51,350 nt of DNA from an uncultured Gammaproteobacteria bacterium (GCA_945787105.1 CALZGZ010000225.1:1-51350), one strand, 5' to 3'; numbered from the stretch's first letter, positions 7,237 through 16,680 are shown. Translations and numbers: made by a program. Notes: a model not told the origin generated them from the sequence alone.

Positions 7237-7843
7237 TTATCGCTCTCTTATGGCGGTTAGCGAAGCAATGGTTAAATTGCTCCAATCCAATTACAGGCCG
7301 GAGGACTTTAACAACGAGCTCGAATTCAAGGTATTCACCTCCAAAGACTTTTCAGAAAACACGATAGCGAACGGTGTTTCTATCTTCCCATACAGAGTCT
7401 ATGTCAATGGGGCAAATCGCTATCCATCCGGGGGTGTAGATATAAATGGAAGGAAAATAAAGAACAAATTGCCGGTCGAGGTTCATTGCCTGGTGACGGT
7501 ATGGGGGTTAAACGCGTCGCTGCAAAATACGCTTGTCGGTTGGGTAATGCGAGTGTTCGAGGATAATCCTGTCTTGCCGGCAAACTTGTTGAATTCGGTC
7601 GTCGCCAACGTGTTCTCTCAGGAAGAAACGGTCGAAATTACTTTTGCGGAATTATCGACTGAAGATATGTTTCGTATCTGGGATGTGCTGGGATTGAACG
7701 TATACCAGCTTTCAGTTCCTTATCTGTTACGGATCATAAACATTGATTCCATTCAACCTCCACTAACGGAAGCAGGTGACCCTGTTCAGATTCGTGATTA
7801 CACATTTGAACAGGAAGTCGTTCCAGGTGAGACGGTGTATTGA
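7229..7843 (+). CDS. eCIS cap / tail terminator protein, DUF4255 (Pvc16-like)
   Basis: A 204-aa protein with the DUF4255 (Pvc16 N-terminal) pattern: an N-terminal helix (VSEAMVKLLQS), a strand-rich middle, then the signature stretch VEVHCLVTVWG with the following helix of the TLVGWVMRVFEDNPVLP type, and a C-terminal LGLNVYQLSVPYLLRI segment. In PVC and Afp the equivalent protein closes the distal end of the sheath-tube assembly. In those operons the gene is last; here it is at the front, next to the sheath and tube genes, which is common in other eCIS lineages. The ATG lies just after an AAAAGGGA site and may be reached by coupling from upstream. Confidence 0.9.
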   Translation: MADYRSLMAVSEAMVKLLQSNYRPEDFNNELEFKVFTSKDFSENTIANGVSIFPYRVYVNGANRYPSGGVDINGRKIKNKLPVEVHCLVTVWGLNASLQNTLVGWVMRVFEDNPVLPANLLNSVVANVFSQEETVEITFAELSTEDMFRIWDVLGLNVYQLSVPYLLRIINIDSIQPPLTEAGDPVQIRDYTFEQEVVPGETVY

Positions 7844-7859
7844 ATCAGGCGAAAAAATA

Positions 7860-8729
7860 ATGCATGCACATATCGAAAACTTCACCCGATTCACCCCATT
7901 AGGTATTAAATTCTGGGATCCGGTACAGGACAAAGCTATTGAGCAAGACCTGGAAGTAACAGCCTGGCCTGCCAACAATCCGGGATCAAAGGTGCATGCC
8001 TTCAAGACTTACAGTGGCGCCTTTAGTTTCAGGAACCTGCCGGGTTTAATCGACCTGGAGTTGTCTGGTGGCACCGGAATCGAAGACTCTCCACCTGAAT
8101 TACGTCAGTATATTGTCTCGGTTTCGGACCGACAGAATCGATATCTCGACGTTAGCTTCTCGGTATCCCTACCTCTGCCATATAAGGGATTATTTTTAGC
8201 CCAGCAACCCAGCAGCCCGGTTTCGGAAACGCCCAAAGGATTTTATCTCTATTCCTCCATCACCAGGCATGTTTCCTGGCAGTACGCCGAAATTCGTGGA
8301 GAGTTGACCGACGTCACCACCGGTGAGGTCGCCTCTCACGCTCTGGTCAGAGCGTTAACGGATGACAATGAAACCTGGTTCGGTATCAGTGATTCGCAGG
8401 GGCGCTTTCTGTTGGTTCTTCCGTATCCGGGACTACCAGACGGCTTTGGCGGCTCGCCCATTGTGGGTCAAGTGCCTTTACATCTTCAAAGCTGGATCGT
8501 TGAGCTGGCAGTGGGTTACCAACCCGATGCTCTAATCGGTTTAAAAGGTACTGATATCCCCAGTTACGTTACGATACTCAGCCAGAAAAGCGCCAGTATT
8601 TTTTCAACTAATCCAGATGTATCCGGCAGTGCCGCTTCGTCACTGCCTTTAACCATTAATTTCAATCAAGCTACGATTGCCAGGACTGACGGCTTTTCGA
8701 GTTTGTATATCAACCCGTCAGCAGCTTAA
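7860..8729 (+). CDS. eCIS-associated beta-sandwich protein (carboxypeptidase-regulatory-like)
   Basis: A 289-aa protein; the ATG at 7860 is preferred over an in-frame start at 7776 because the latter would overlap the cap gene by 68 bases. Residues about 8-95 and 130-220 look like two beta-sandwich units. The second has the hallmark of a carboxypeptidase-like regulatory domain: a strand pair with GELTDVTTGEVASHALVRA, then GISDSQGRFLLVLPYP. There is no signal peptide, so it is a cytoplasmic particle component or accessory factor rather than a secreted enzyme. It lies between cap and sheath genes, 16 bases after the former and 19 before the latter. I do not know a Pvc/Afp equivalent. It may decorate the particle surface, which is inference. 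Confidence 0.65.
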   Translation: MHAHIENFTRFTPLGIKFWDPVQDKAIEQDLEVTAWPANNPGSKVHAFKTYSGAFSFRNLPGLIDLELSGGTGIEDSPPELRQYIVSVSDRQNRYLDVSFSVSLPLPYKGLFLAQQPSSPVSETPKGFYLYSSITRHVSWQYAEIRGELTDVTTGEVASHALVRALTDDNETWFGISDSQGRFLLVLPYPGLPDGFGGSPIVGQVPLHLQSWIVELAVGYQPDALIGLKGTDIPSYVTILSQKSASIFSTNPDVSGSAASSLPLTINFNQATIARTDGFSSLYINPSAA

Positions 8730-8748
8730 TACCCAAGGGAGACCTATC

Positions 8749-10650
8749 ATGCCAGAATATCTTGCCCCAGGTGTTTTCGTAGAAGAGACCAGCTTCAGGC
8801 AAAAAACGATCGAAGGTGCCAGCACGAGTACCACTGGCTTCGTCGGTCCATGCCGTTTCGGTCCGATCAGAGGTGAACCTGAATTGCTCACGGGTTTTGC
8901 CGATTTTGAGCGGATCTATGGCGGCATCGATCAGCTGGTTTTCGACGGTATCTCGGACCCAACTCACAATTATCTAGCACAAGCCGTTCGCGCATACTTC
9001 GAAGAAGGAGGACGACGCCTGTACGTTGCGCGAATTTACAATGCACCAACGTCCGGAGACGGAATTGCACGCTGGATCTCCGCCGGTTCGCCAGCAAGTT
9101 ATACGCTCGAAGCCCGCCATCCCGGAGAAGCCGGCGAATTTACCGTTAGCTTCGTTTTCAAGCTCGGCGATAACGTTTTGAAAAATGATTCTGACGATAC
9201 GGCATCTATTCCGAATCCGGCCAATAACGTGCTGCGCGGAGTGCGTGAATTCGATGTGGTGCTCGCTGGAAACCTTGCCTCCCCGGCCGGGGACGATGAA
9301 GCCCTGTACTGGATGCAAAACTATTTCGATAGCGATGCAAACGAGATCCGGCAGCGCCTGGTGGCGTCAGATAATAGCAATGTTGCGCTTTCTACAATTA
9401 GCCAGGCGAGAGTGCTGACTGTCTCGGTGATAGTTGGCCCACTGGGAAGATTCGGCTTTGAACAGAGTTGGGAGAACCTGTCGATTCATCCCGAGCACAG
9501 GAATTCGTTGAGTAATGTATTCAACAGCTCGCCTGCTGACCGTAGCGCTGAACTGTATATACCGCTGGTTTACAACACGGATCTGACAAATGGTGCTGCG
9601 CTGGCCGATGCGATGCTGGCAAATAATAGCATTGCCGGTGGCGTGACATCACCGGTAGCGACGGTTGCAGACGCGCTCACGCTGCTTGATCCCGAGCCGC
9701 TCGAAGCGGCCAGGTCATTTCGTGTAGCCCTCGATAATGGAAGCGATGGAGATCAGCCTGTAATCAGCGACTATACCGGGAGGGAAGGAACTGTGGATGG
9801 AATAAAGTCCGGGCTGCGCAGTTTCGAGGACGTAGAAGATATCTCCATCGTTGCCGCTCCTGGCTCGAGTTTCGATTATTCGGATCTCCGCGGCTCCGAT
9901 TATGCGGAAGCGATTGCCCGGCGTGTCATCAGTCATTGCGAGAAGATGCGTTACCGTATCGCAGTGCTCGATTCGATTAATGGCGACATTCTAAGCCAGG
10001 TCAGGGACTATCGCAGTATCTTCGACAGTACCCGGGCATCGCTCTACTATCCCTGGATCAAGACCTTCGATCCCCTGACCGAGCAGTTTATTCATGTCCC
10101 TCCCAGTGGTTCCATTTGCGGGGTTTACGCACGTAACGATGTAGAGCGTGGGGTTCACAAGGCGCCGGCAAACGAACCTTTGCGCATGGCCGCAGGGCTT
10201 GAATTTGTTTTGAACACCGCCGAGCAGGAAACACTCAATCCAAGAGGAATCAACTGCCTCAGGTTTTTCGAGGGCCGCGGAATACGTATCTGGGGTGCCA
10301 GAACTGCAACCAGTGATCCGGAATGGAAGTACGTTAACGTTCGTCGATATTTTGCATTCCTGGAACGTTCTATCGAAGTGAGTACGCAGTGGGCTGTGTT
10401 TGAAAATAATGGTCCTGTCCTGTGGGAGAACGTCATGCGCACCATCGAAGATTTTCTTTACAACGAGTGGCAACAAAATCACTTGCTTGGCGCCACGCCG
10501 GAGCAGGCATTTTTCGTGCGTTGTGACCGCAGCACCATGACACAAAACGACCTGGACAACGGTCGTCTGGTTTGTGTTATCGGCGTAGCACCATTGCGAC
10601 CGGCGGAATTTGTAATCTTCCGCATCGGCCAGAAGACGGCTGACAGTTAA
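8749..10650 (+). CDS. Contractile sheath protein 1 (Pvc2-like)
   Basis: A 633-aa sheath subunit. The N-terminus MPEYLAPGVFVEE is the classic sheath start in which the first strand inserts into a neighbour; it supports ATG 8749 (GGGAG site) over an upstream ATG at 8677. The middle domain varies, and the C-terminal sheath domain has the family pattern: INCLRFFEGRGIRIWGARTA, YVNVRRYFAFLERSIEVSTQWAVFENNGP, then the EAFFVRCD-like stretch and the final strand EFVIFRIGQ. In the assembled particle this protein forms the outer cylinder that contracts to drive the tube through a target membrane. It is directly followed by the tube gene, as in PVC. At 633 residues it is longer than the shortest sheaths, owing to a surface-exposed insert (about 95-420). 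Confidence 0.95.
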   Translation: MPEYLAPGVFVEETSFRQKTIEGASTSTTGFVGPCRFGPIRGEPELLTGFADFERIYGGIDQLVFDGISDPTHNYLAQAVRAYFEEGGRRLYVARIYNAPTSGDGIARWISAGSPASYTLEARHPGEAGEFTVSFVFKLGDNVLKNDSDDTASIPNPANNVLRGVREFDVVLAGNLASPAGDDEALYWMQNYFDSDANEIRQRLVASDNSNVALSTISQARVLTVSVIVGPLGRFGFEQSWENLSIHPEHRNSLSNVFNSSPADRSAELYIPLVYNTDLTNGAALADAMLANNSIAGGVTSPVATVADALTLLDPEPLEAARSFRVALDNGSDGDQPVISDYTGREGTVDGIKSGLRSFEDVEDISIVAAPGSSFDYSDLRGSDYAEAIARRVISHCEKMRYRIAVLDSINGDILSQVRDYRSIFDSTRASLYYPWIKTFDPLTEQFIHVPPSGSICGVYARNDVERGVHKAPANEPLRMAAGLEFVLNTAEQETLNPRGINCLRFFEGRGIRIWGARTATSDPEWKYVNVRRYFAFLERSIEVSTQWAVFENNGPVLWENVMRTIEDFLYNEWQQNHLLGATPEQAFFVRCDRSTMTQNDLDNGRLVCVIGVAPLRPAEFVIFRIGQKTADS

Positions 10651-10707
10651 TCCCGAAAATGACTGTTCAATATATGAATCGATACGCATCAAACAGGAGC
10701 TAGCACT

Positions 10708-11169
10708 ATGGCGACACAGAGGGAAAGACCCTATTCGCAGTTCAACTTTGAAGTTAGTTGGCCTGGCGCAAACGACACAACGACGACCGCGGGCTTCCAG
10801 GAAGTCAGTGGATTGGGAATGGAAGTGACCGTAGCCGAGTACCGCACCGGTAACGACAAGGAAAATGAGCCCATCAAGATTTCAGGCATGTCGAAAACAC
10901 CGGACATCACCTTAAAGCGTGGGGTGCTTGGTAGCGCTGATCTTTACAGCTGGTTGGACTCGGTACGTAAGGGTAAACAGGACCAATTAAAAAACGTCAC
11001 TATCAAACTCATGAGCGAAGATCGAGAGCAGACTGCGCCCGCGCAGGAATGGAAGCTCAAAAATGCCCGCCCAATCAAGTACACGGGACCTTCGTTAAAT
11101 GCAAAAGGTACCGACCTGGCCATAGAGGAGCTTGTGTTGGCGGCTGAAAAAATGACGATGCTCACCTGA
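10708..11169 (+). CDS. Inner tube protein 1 (Pvc1-like, T4 gp19 family)
   Basis: A 153-aa hydrophilic protein of the gp19/Hcp-like tube family. Family signatures are FNFEVSW at the start, FQEVSGLGMEVTVAEYRTGND, the strand ITLKRGVLGSADLYSWLDSVRKG, and the C-terminal TDLAIEELVLAAEKMTM. Subunits stack as hexameric rings into the rigid tube that carries cargo. ATG 10708 has a CAGGAG site eight bases upstream. It follows sheath 1 by 57 bases and precedes sheath 2, so sheath and tube of the trunk are produced from neighbouring cistrons. Confidence 0.95.
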   Translation: MATQRERPYSQFNFEVSWPGANDTTTTAGFQEVSGLGMEVTVAEYRTGNDKENEPIKISGMSKTPDITLKRGVLGSADLYSWLDSVRKGKQDQLKNVTIKLMSEDREQTAPAQEWKLKNARPIKYTGPSLNAKGTDLAIEELVLAAEKMTMLT

Positions 11170-11191
11170 CCGCGAGTATAGAGGCAGACCC

Positions 11192-14100
11192 ATGACCCTC
11201 GGAGCAAGCGCACAAGTCCCCGGTGTATATTTTTCGGCGGTAATTCCACGACCTGCCGATGATCTGCCGCGTATGGATGTAGCTGCCTTTGTTGGTTTTG
11301 CGGAAAGCGGACCTCTGAACCTTCCGGTCAGTGTGGGTTCGGTGGCTGAATTCAGGAATGTATTTGGCAATGATATTGATCTGGCCTGGGACAACGAATA
11401 TAATCGTTTTCAGCAATCCCTGTTGGGCGCCACGGTTGAAGCGTTTTTCAGTAATGGTGGAGAGCGTTGTGTTGTAGTTCGGGTTGCCGGTCGAGACAGT
11501 CAGAGCCCATTTGTTCTGACGAGCCGTGATTTCCCCCTCGATAGTCTGTATCAGGTTGACTCGGGCGTCGTCCAGGCCTGTCAACTCCCAGCTCGATCTC
11601 CTGGTAGCTGGAGTGACGATTTAAGAGTCGGTACCCAGCTGAATACCCGCGTCCTGCCGCTGGACCGAAGCGGTATCGCGAGCTCAGGGCTGCGTTACCT
11701 GTTTGAAAAAAAGGATAACAGTTACCGTGTGCGTGTACTCGCGCTGCCCGCATCCATTCGCCGCCACGATCTTGTGCGCCTGCATTTCGATGAGCTTCAG
11801 CTGGATGTTTATCTATTCGTATCCGAAACGGGCCAGGATGAACAGGGCTTATGGCTCGGTGCCAGCGAGACGTTCTGGTTTGAGGCAGACTCTTTGGGAG
11901 TCTTGTTATCAACGGTATCAGAGAATGAAGGCTACAGTCGCGTGGAAAGCCTGTTTGCTGGTACTACTGAATCAGGCATTACCCTGGCGCATCTCTCCAT
12001 CAATCTGCTGGTCTGGCAAAATGGCGCATTGGTTGGGCGTGTACAGGAACTGGCGTTGCACGGTGAACATTCGCGTTGCTGGCAACATCTGCCCGCGGAT
12101 GATTTGCTCTATGGCGACCTGCAGCATTTGTCCCCGGTGGACCGGGACGCCGATTTAGCCCAATTGTTTGGTGAGTCCAGTGAGCCACGTTTTCATCTTG
12201 GTGCGAGTTTCCCGAGTCTGGCGGCCATGCAAGTGCGTACCGGAACGCTGCGAACAGTGCCGCTGGGGATGTCGGCATTGGCAGATTTCTCTCAGGCCCG
12301 GCCACCCTCGCCACTTGTTGGCCCGGTTGCAATACCGGATTCGTTGCGCAATGGGCTGCAACAATTTAGCGCCGATCTGTTCATCGATCCGGATTTTCAG
12401 GATACACGTTCCGATCGTCTGGCTGCGGAAATAGAGTACAAGCATGTTCGCCGTAATGAACTGTTACGTAACGAAAGCCTGCTTGATGAAGACGGCTCAG
12501 CCCATCTCGATGCGCTCGCGCGGCTACTCGCCAAAGGAGTACACAGCCTTTATTTCGATCCGCATGTCAGCATGATCGCAGTTCCCGATGCATTACATCG
12601 CCCGTGGAGTAACGATGTGCCGGAATTCCCCCATGTTCTGGAAGCTCCGATTATTAACAGCCTGGAATACGATCCCGAGCGCAACATCATCGAAATTCTG
12701 TGGAACGCGGTTGCTGGAGCGGTGAGCTATGAACTTCATCACAGCATCGATCCCGGCAGTCCGCAAGCCGTGCCGCATAGCATTGCCGCTACGGATCGTC
12801 TGTTGCTGGAAGAGTCCGACTCCTTTGTCATGACGGAAGGGTTGATGTTTAGCGTCGAGGTAGCAGAAGGCTGTAGCAAACTTCACAGTTTTCGAATCTT
12901 CGCGAACGGTTATAGACAACGCAGCCCCTGGTCCGCGACCGTAATGCTGCACACTCCGGCGAAAGAATTTTATGACTTTGGTAGTGCGGATCCGACAGTG
13001 CTGAATTTTATTCTGGGCACGGGTAGCGTATCGGAAACAGAAATCGAACTTATCTGGTCGGCAAGGAACCCGGAAAGCGGTGCTGCTAATCTGGTCGATG
13101 CCTATGAACTGCAACGGGCTAGTGACCTGGGATTTTTTGGTGCTCAAAGCATTTTGATTGCGGCCTCGAGTAGTCTTACCCATGATGAACTTCTGGTGAG
13201 TGATGTTCCGGTCTACTACCGCATCCGTGGCATAGAGAATAGCGTACCCGGTCCCTGGTCGAATACAGTTACGGTACTTCCCCGCCAGCTCAGCAAACTG
13301 GTGCTCCAGTCTCCGGACGAGCCGGCGGTGACTGATCTGCTCGCGGTTCACTGTGCCTGCCTGCGACTCTGTGCAGTACGCAACGACGCAATCACGCTGA
13401 TGGCACTTCCCGAACAGTCGCGAACGGCGGATGCATTACGCTGTGCTCAGCTCTTGCAAAATGGTAACACCATCAGCGAAACCCTGGCGCGAAGGTTTGG
13501 CAGTGGCGAGCTGTCGGTTCCAGCCTTGAATGCAGGCGAAATGAACGCGTTGAGTTTTGGTGCCTTGTTTCACCCGTGGATTATCAACGGCAGTGTCCAT
13601 TCCGGAGTTCCCAGGGTCGCGGATGAACCGGTTCGCCGTTTGCCCGTGCTGGGTGCCATCGGCGGAACCCTGGCCGCACAGGCAAACGCGCGAGGTGCCT
13701 GGATTTCGGCAGCGAATATCGAATTTGTCGATGTGCTTGGTAGCGCACAGGATCTGAGTTCCGCGCAGTTGGCCATGTTGTTTCAGCAGCATGTAAATGC
13801 GATCCGACGTAACCCCGTGAAATTTGCGCCGGTTGCATTGGATACCCTGAGTCGATCCGGCGAGTTTCAAATACTGAGTGTGCGCCGCCTGTTTAATCTG
13901 TTGGTGAGGCTCATTCGACGCGAAGGAGTGCAGTATGTATTCGAAAACAGCGGCATCGATTTCAGAAACCGCGTTCAGCATTACTGGGACAATTTGTTGA
14001 GCGATCTGTTTCGCAGGGGCGCCCTGCAGGGCAGGTCACCCGAACAGGCCTATCGGGTTATTACAGACGAATCAGTCAATACGCCGCAACAAACGGAACG

Positions 14101-14209
14101 GGGGCGCCTGATTGTCGAGTTGCAGCTGGCGCCTTCGCGACCCTTGCGATTCATACGCGTGTCGTTGCGTCAGAACAAGTCTGAGCAGTTAGTGCTGGAG
14201 GAATTGTAA
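11192..14209 (+). CDS. Contractile sheath protein 2 with two FN3-like insert domains
   Basis: A 1005-aa sheath-family protein. It starts with the same class of N-terminal segment (QVPGVYFSAVIPRP, then VAAFVGFAESGPLN) and ends with the sheath C-terminal domain: WISAANIEFVDVLG, FAPVALDTLSRSGEFQILSVRRLFNLLVRLIRREG and the final strand PLRFIRVSLRQ. Between them residues about 485-695 form two beta-sandwich units with fibronectin-III-like features (IIEILWNAVAGAVSYELHHS; RIRGIENSVPGPWSNTVTV). The extra domains would project from the particle surface and could bind target cells or polysaccharide. In PVC/Afp additional sheath paralogues form the end ring at the baseplate; this gene, followed by a second tube gene, has that position. 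Stop and next start overlap by one base (TAATG). Confidence 0.9.
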   Translation: MTLGASAQVPGVYFSAVIPRPADDLPRMDVAAFVGFAESGPLNLPVSVGSVAEFRNVFGNDIDLAWDNEYNRFQQSLLGATVEAFFSNGGERCVVVRVAGRDSQSPFVLTSRDFPLDSLYQVDSGVVQACQLPARSPGSWSDDLRVGTQLNTRVLPLDRSGIASSGLRYLFEKKDNSYRVRVLALPASIRRHDLVRLHFDELQLDVYLFVSETGQDEQGLWLGASETFWFEADSLGVLLSTVSENEGYSRVESLFAGTTESGITLAHLSINLLVWQNGALVGRVQELALHGEHSRCWQHLPADDLLYGDLQHLSPVDRDADLAQLFGESSEPRFHLGASFPSLAAMQVRTGTLRTVPLGMSALADFSQARPPSPLVGPVAIPDSLRNGLQQFSADLFIDPDFQDTRSDRLAAEIEYKHVRRNELLRNESLLDEDGSAHLDALARLLAKGVHSLYFDPHVSMIAVPDALHRPWSNDVPEFPHVLEAPIINSLEYDPERNIIEILWNAVAGAVSYELHHSIDPGSPQAVPHSIAATDRLLLEESDSFVMTEGLMFSVEVAEGCSKLHSFRIFANGYRQRSPWSATVMLHTPAKEFYDFGSADPTVLNFILGTGSVSETEIELIWSARNPESGAANLVDAYELQRASDLGFFGAQSILIAASSSLTHDELLVSDVPVYYRIRGIENSVPGPWSNTVTVLPRQLSKLVLQSPDEPAVTDLLAVHCACLRLCAVRNDAITLMALPEQSRTADALRCAQLLQNGNTISETLARRFGSGELSVPALNAGEMNALSFGALFHPWIINGSVHSGVPRVADEPVRRLPVLGAIGGTLAAQANARGAWISAANIEFVDVLGSAQDLSSAQLAMLFQQHVNAIRRNPVKFAPVALDTLSRSGEFQILSVRRLFNLLVRLIRREGVQYVFENSGIDFRNRVQHYWDNLLSDLFRRGALQGRSPEQAYRVITDESVNTPQQTERGRLIVELQLAPSRPLRFIRVSLRQNKSEQLVLEEL

Positions 14210-14685
14210 TGGAATGCCCGACGAGACCCGCGCCGTTGTTTATGACCTTTAATTTCAAGGTCAATCTTTACTTGCCTGGCGCGGAAAAAAAGTCGGAACT
14301 ATGCTGCGCGGCGTTTTCAGAGTGTTCCGGGCTGGAGATGTCACTGGAGCCGAAAACCATTCGCGAAGGCGGAAACAACGCCCAGCCTATTCATTTGCTC
14401 GGCAAGGTCGGCTATGGGCAGTTGAGCCTCAAGCGAGGCATGTCGTCCGACTTCGGTTTGTGGAACTGGTTCGATAAGGTGCAGCAGGATCGCAGGCTGC
14501 GTGCAAGTGGTGACGTCATCATGCTGGCCGTGGATGGATCCGAGAATGTGAAATTCAAACTCACCGGGTGCCTGCCAGTCAAAATCAGTGCGCCCGGACT
14601 TAACGCGATCAGTGGTGGTAATGCCATCGAGGAAATGCAAATTGTTTATGAATCGCTTAGTTATGAATTACCGAAGCAGGCCTAG
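14209..14685 (+). CDS. Tube protein 2 (Pvc5-like tube-initiation paralogue)
   Basis: A 158-aa paralogue of the inner tube protein: FNFKVNLYL, FSECSGLEMSLEPKTIREGG, GQLSLKRGMSSDFGLWNWFDKVQQ and the C-terminal NAIEEMQIVYESLSYE all align with the gp19 family pattern. The two-residue-per-strand spacing is kept but charge and Cys content (CCAAF) differ from tube 1, as expected of an adaptor between the six-fold tube and the three-fold spike. The start overlaps the preceding stop by one base, which implies translational coupling to sheath 2. Position next to the Pvc7-like gene supports the adaptor role. Confidence 0.9.
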   Translation: MECPTRPAPLFMTFNFKVNLYLPGAEKKSELCCAAFSECSGLEMSLEPKTIREGGNNAQPIHLLGKVGYGQLSLKRGMSSDFGLWNWFDKVQQDRRLRASGDVIMLAVDGSENVKFKLTGCLPVKISAPGLNAISGGNAIEEMQIVYESLSYELPKQA

Positions 14686-14694
14686 GGTATAGCC

Positions 14695-15351
14695 ATGCCT
14701 AAACCGGTTAGTATTGAAAAGGCCTATTTTCAGGCAATTGAATGGAACGCTGCTGGTGTCGCCGAGCCCAAGCCCAAGGGTAACAAGTTATACGTGCAAT
14801 TCAATCCGGAGACCCTGAAAGTAAATTTCGCCAACCAGGTATCCGGCCAGGACAATAACGGCGGCTCCGCTACGCAGTACGCAAGCCGGGGCACGACCAA
14901 ACTGACTCTGGAACTGTGGTTTGATGTGAGCAATCAGCCGGGGCTCGCGAAAAAACACAGCGATGTGCGCATGTACACCAAAGACATACTGGTATTTATG
15001 AACTCGACGCCAAGCAGTGATGAAAACACCACGGAGCGGCCGCCGGCGGGCTGTCGATTTCAATGGGGAACTTTCCTGTTTGACGGCACCATGGATTCCA
15101 TCAACGAAAATCTCGAATATTTCTCCGAGGATGGCGTTCCGCTGCGCGCAAGTCTGTCGGTGAGTATTACCAAGCAGGAATTGAAAATCACCATCTCGGG
15201 CAACAATGCAGACGCCAGTGGCGTCGGGGATACAGGTACCCGTTCGATGCAACTGTCGCAGCAAAACGTCCCGGTGGGGCAACAGGTTGCTCGCAATAAC
15301 GATGTCGATAATCTGCGTAATCCGGGTGAAGGCAGGTATTTACGTCTCTGA
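14695..15351 (+). CDS. Tube-initiation / baseplate adaptor protein, Pvc7 N-terminal type, no LysM
   Basis: A 218-aa protein with the CIS tube protein pattern: KLYVQFNPETLKVNFANQV, then a strand-rich core TTKLTLELWFDVS, a helix DVRMYTKDILVFM, PAGCRFQWGTFLFDGTMDSINENLEYFSEDGVPLRASLSVSITKQE. This is the N-terminal domain of Pvc7/Afp7, which connects the tube to the hub in the baseplate. Full-length family members often add a LysM domain; here the C-terminus is only a Gln/Asn-rich tail of about 40 residues and no LysM is visible, so peptidoglycan anchoring through this protein is unlikely. It starts ten bases after tube 2. Confidence 0.9.
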   Translation: MPKPVSIEKAYFQAIEWNAAGVAEPKPKGNKLYVQFNPETLKVNFANQVSGQDNNGGSATQYASRGTTKLTLELWFDVSNQPGLAKKHSDVRMYTKDILVFMNSTPSSDENTTERPPAGCRFQWGTFLFDGTMDSINENLEYFSEDGVPLRASLSVSITKQELKITISGNNADASGVGDTGTRSMQLSQQNVPVGQQVARNNDVDNLRNPGEGRYLRL

Positions 15352-15421
15352 GGATAGAACGAAAAGTAATGTAGCTATTTTGCCAACAGGACAAGTTAAC
15401 TGAAAAAAGGAGGGTGACTCA

Positions 15422-15592
15422 ATGCCCGTAATCATAAACGAATTCGAGGTGGTTTCTGAAAGGCCGAAAGGGGCGCCGGATTCGGCGGCTCAAACCCAGA
15501 TGATTCCGCCGCAGCCCAACAAGCTGCCTCAGGAGCTCGATGCGGTAATGCATGAACAATATGTGCGCATGCTTCGCACCAGGTCTGACTAA
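15422..15592 (+). CDS. DUF5908 mini-protein (Pvc6-like)
   Basis: A 56-aa protein with the strongest ribosome site of the operon (AAGGAGGGTGA, 15407-15417). It begins MPVIINEFEVVSE, the DUF5908 signature of a short N-terminal strand, followed by a Pro/Gln-rich linker and a C-terminal helix rich in Arg. Such 55-60-residue proteins sit in the same place in many eCIS loci between the adaptor and hub genes, and the Pvc6/Afp6 gene products have this size. The exact role is not known; a small clamp in the baseplate is plausible. It ends two bases before the hub gene start. Confidence 0.8.
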   Translation: MPVIINEFEVVSERPKGAPDSAAQTQMIPPQPNKLPQELDAVMHEQYVRMLRTRSD

Positions 15593-15594
15593 CT

Positions 15595-16680
15595 ATGCCA
15601 GAACTGGCCAGCACATCGGCATTTTACGCCTCGCGTCCAACGATCACGCTGGATGGCGATGACGCCCCGGCGCTGGCGCTGGGTATATTGTCGCTTGCGG
15701 TGAACGAAACGGTCGAAGGACTCTATTGCGCGGAAATCACTTTTGGCAACTGGGGTTCGATTGGCTCGCGTGCGGACTTTCTTTATTTTGACCGCGATCT
15801 GTTGGATTTCGGCAAGGAGCTTGCCATCACCATGGGCGAAGGTGAAACGGTGCAGCAAGTCTTTCGGGGAAAAATTACCGCGATCGAAGGACGCTTTCCC
15901 GACCAGAAACCACCGGAAATCCTGGTGCTTGCAGAAGACAGCTTTCAGGATCTTCGCATGGTGCGCCGCAGTCGGGATTTTGTGTCGCTGACGATCGGCG
16001 ACGTAATCGAGAGCGTTGCCGGTTATTACAACCTGACAACCGACGTCGATATCGACTCGACCCAGTTTGCCTTATTGACACAGGTTAACCAGAGCGACCT
16101 GGCATTTCTGCGTGAATGCGCACGCCTCGTGGACGCGGAGCTGTGGGTAGAGGACAACAAAATCATGGCCCGTTCCCGCAGTGCGCGTCGGCACAGTGAA
16201 ATTACTTTTACCTACGGGCAGCGATTATTTGAATTCTCCGTGATGGCCGACTTGGCACGTCAACGCACCGCGCTCGAAGTCTGTGGATGGGATGTGGCGG
16301 CAAAAGCCGCGATTGCCGAAAAAGCGGACAGCAATGCCATTCAGGGCGAGTTGGACAACGGCGAAAGCGGTGCCGGGATTTTACAACAGACATTCGGTGA
16401 GCGCGTCGAGCGCGTCGTTCATCAGGTACCGTTCAGTAACTCAGAAGCCATGACAATGGCGCAAAGTGGATTCCGCCAGATCGCGCGCCAGTTTCTCACC
16501 GGCCAGGCAATTCTCGAGGGAGACGGTCGCGTAAGGGTAGGATCTCAGCTGCGTTTTGAAGGCATAGGGTCCCTATTTACAGGGGAATATTACGTTAATC
16601 GTGTGCGTAACAGCTTTGATGCGATGGATGGATTCCGCACCTGTGTGCATGTCGAAAAACCTGGATTGGGGAGAGCATAA
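15595..16680 (+). CDS. Hub protein, gp27-like (phage late control D family)
   Basis: A 361-aa baseplate hub. The N-terminus carries the strand-rich tube-like barrel (PTITLDGDDAPALALGILSLAVNETVEGLYCAEITFGNWGS), then the gene D pattern: GKITAIEGRFP, LVLAEDSFQDLRMVRRSRDF, SLTIGDVIESVAGYYNLTTDVD, QVNQSDLAFLRECARLVDAELWVEDN. The C-terminal GSLFTGEYYVNRVRNSFDAMDGFRTCVHVEK strand pair closes the fold. It forms the trimeric hub on which tube and spike meet. In PVC hub and spike are fused in one VgrG-like Pvc8; here the spike is the next, separate gene, starting directly after the stop codon. Confidence 0.92.
   Translation: MPELASTSAFYASRPTITLDGDDAPALALGILSLAVNETVEGLYCAEITFGNWGSIGSRADFLYFDRDLLDFGKELAITMGEGETVQQVFRGKITAIEGRFPDQKPPEILVLAEDSFQDLRMVRRSRDFVSLTIGDVIESVAGYYNLTTDVDIDSTQFALLTQVNQSDLAFLRECARLVDAELWVEDNKIMARSRSARRHSEITFTYGQRLFEFSVMADLARQRTALEVCGWDVAAKAAIAEKADSNAIQGELDNGESGAGILQQTFGERVERVVHQVPFSNSEAMTMAQSGFRQIARQFLTGQAILEGDGRVRVGSQLRFEGIGSLFTGEYYVNRVRNSFDAMDGFRTCVHVEKPGLGRA

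Noticed and set aside
9991..10692. Minus-strand frame of 233 codons opposite sheath 1
   Set aside because: Shadow of the conserved sheath C-terminal domain.
12593..13351. Minus-strand frame of 252 codons opposite the second sheath gene
   Set aside because: No family features, no ribosome site, fully inside a clear sheath-family gene.
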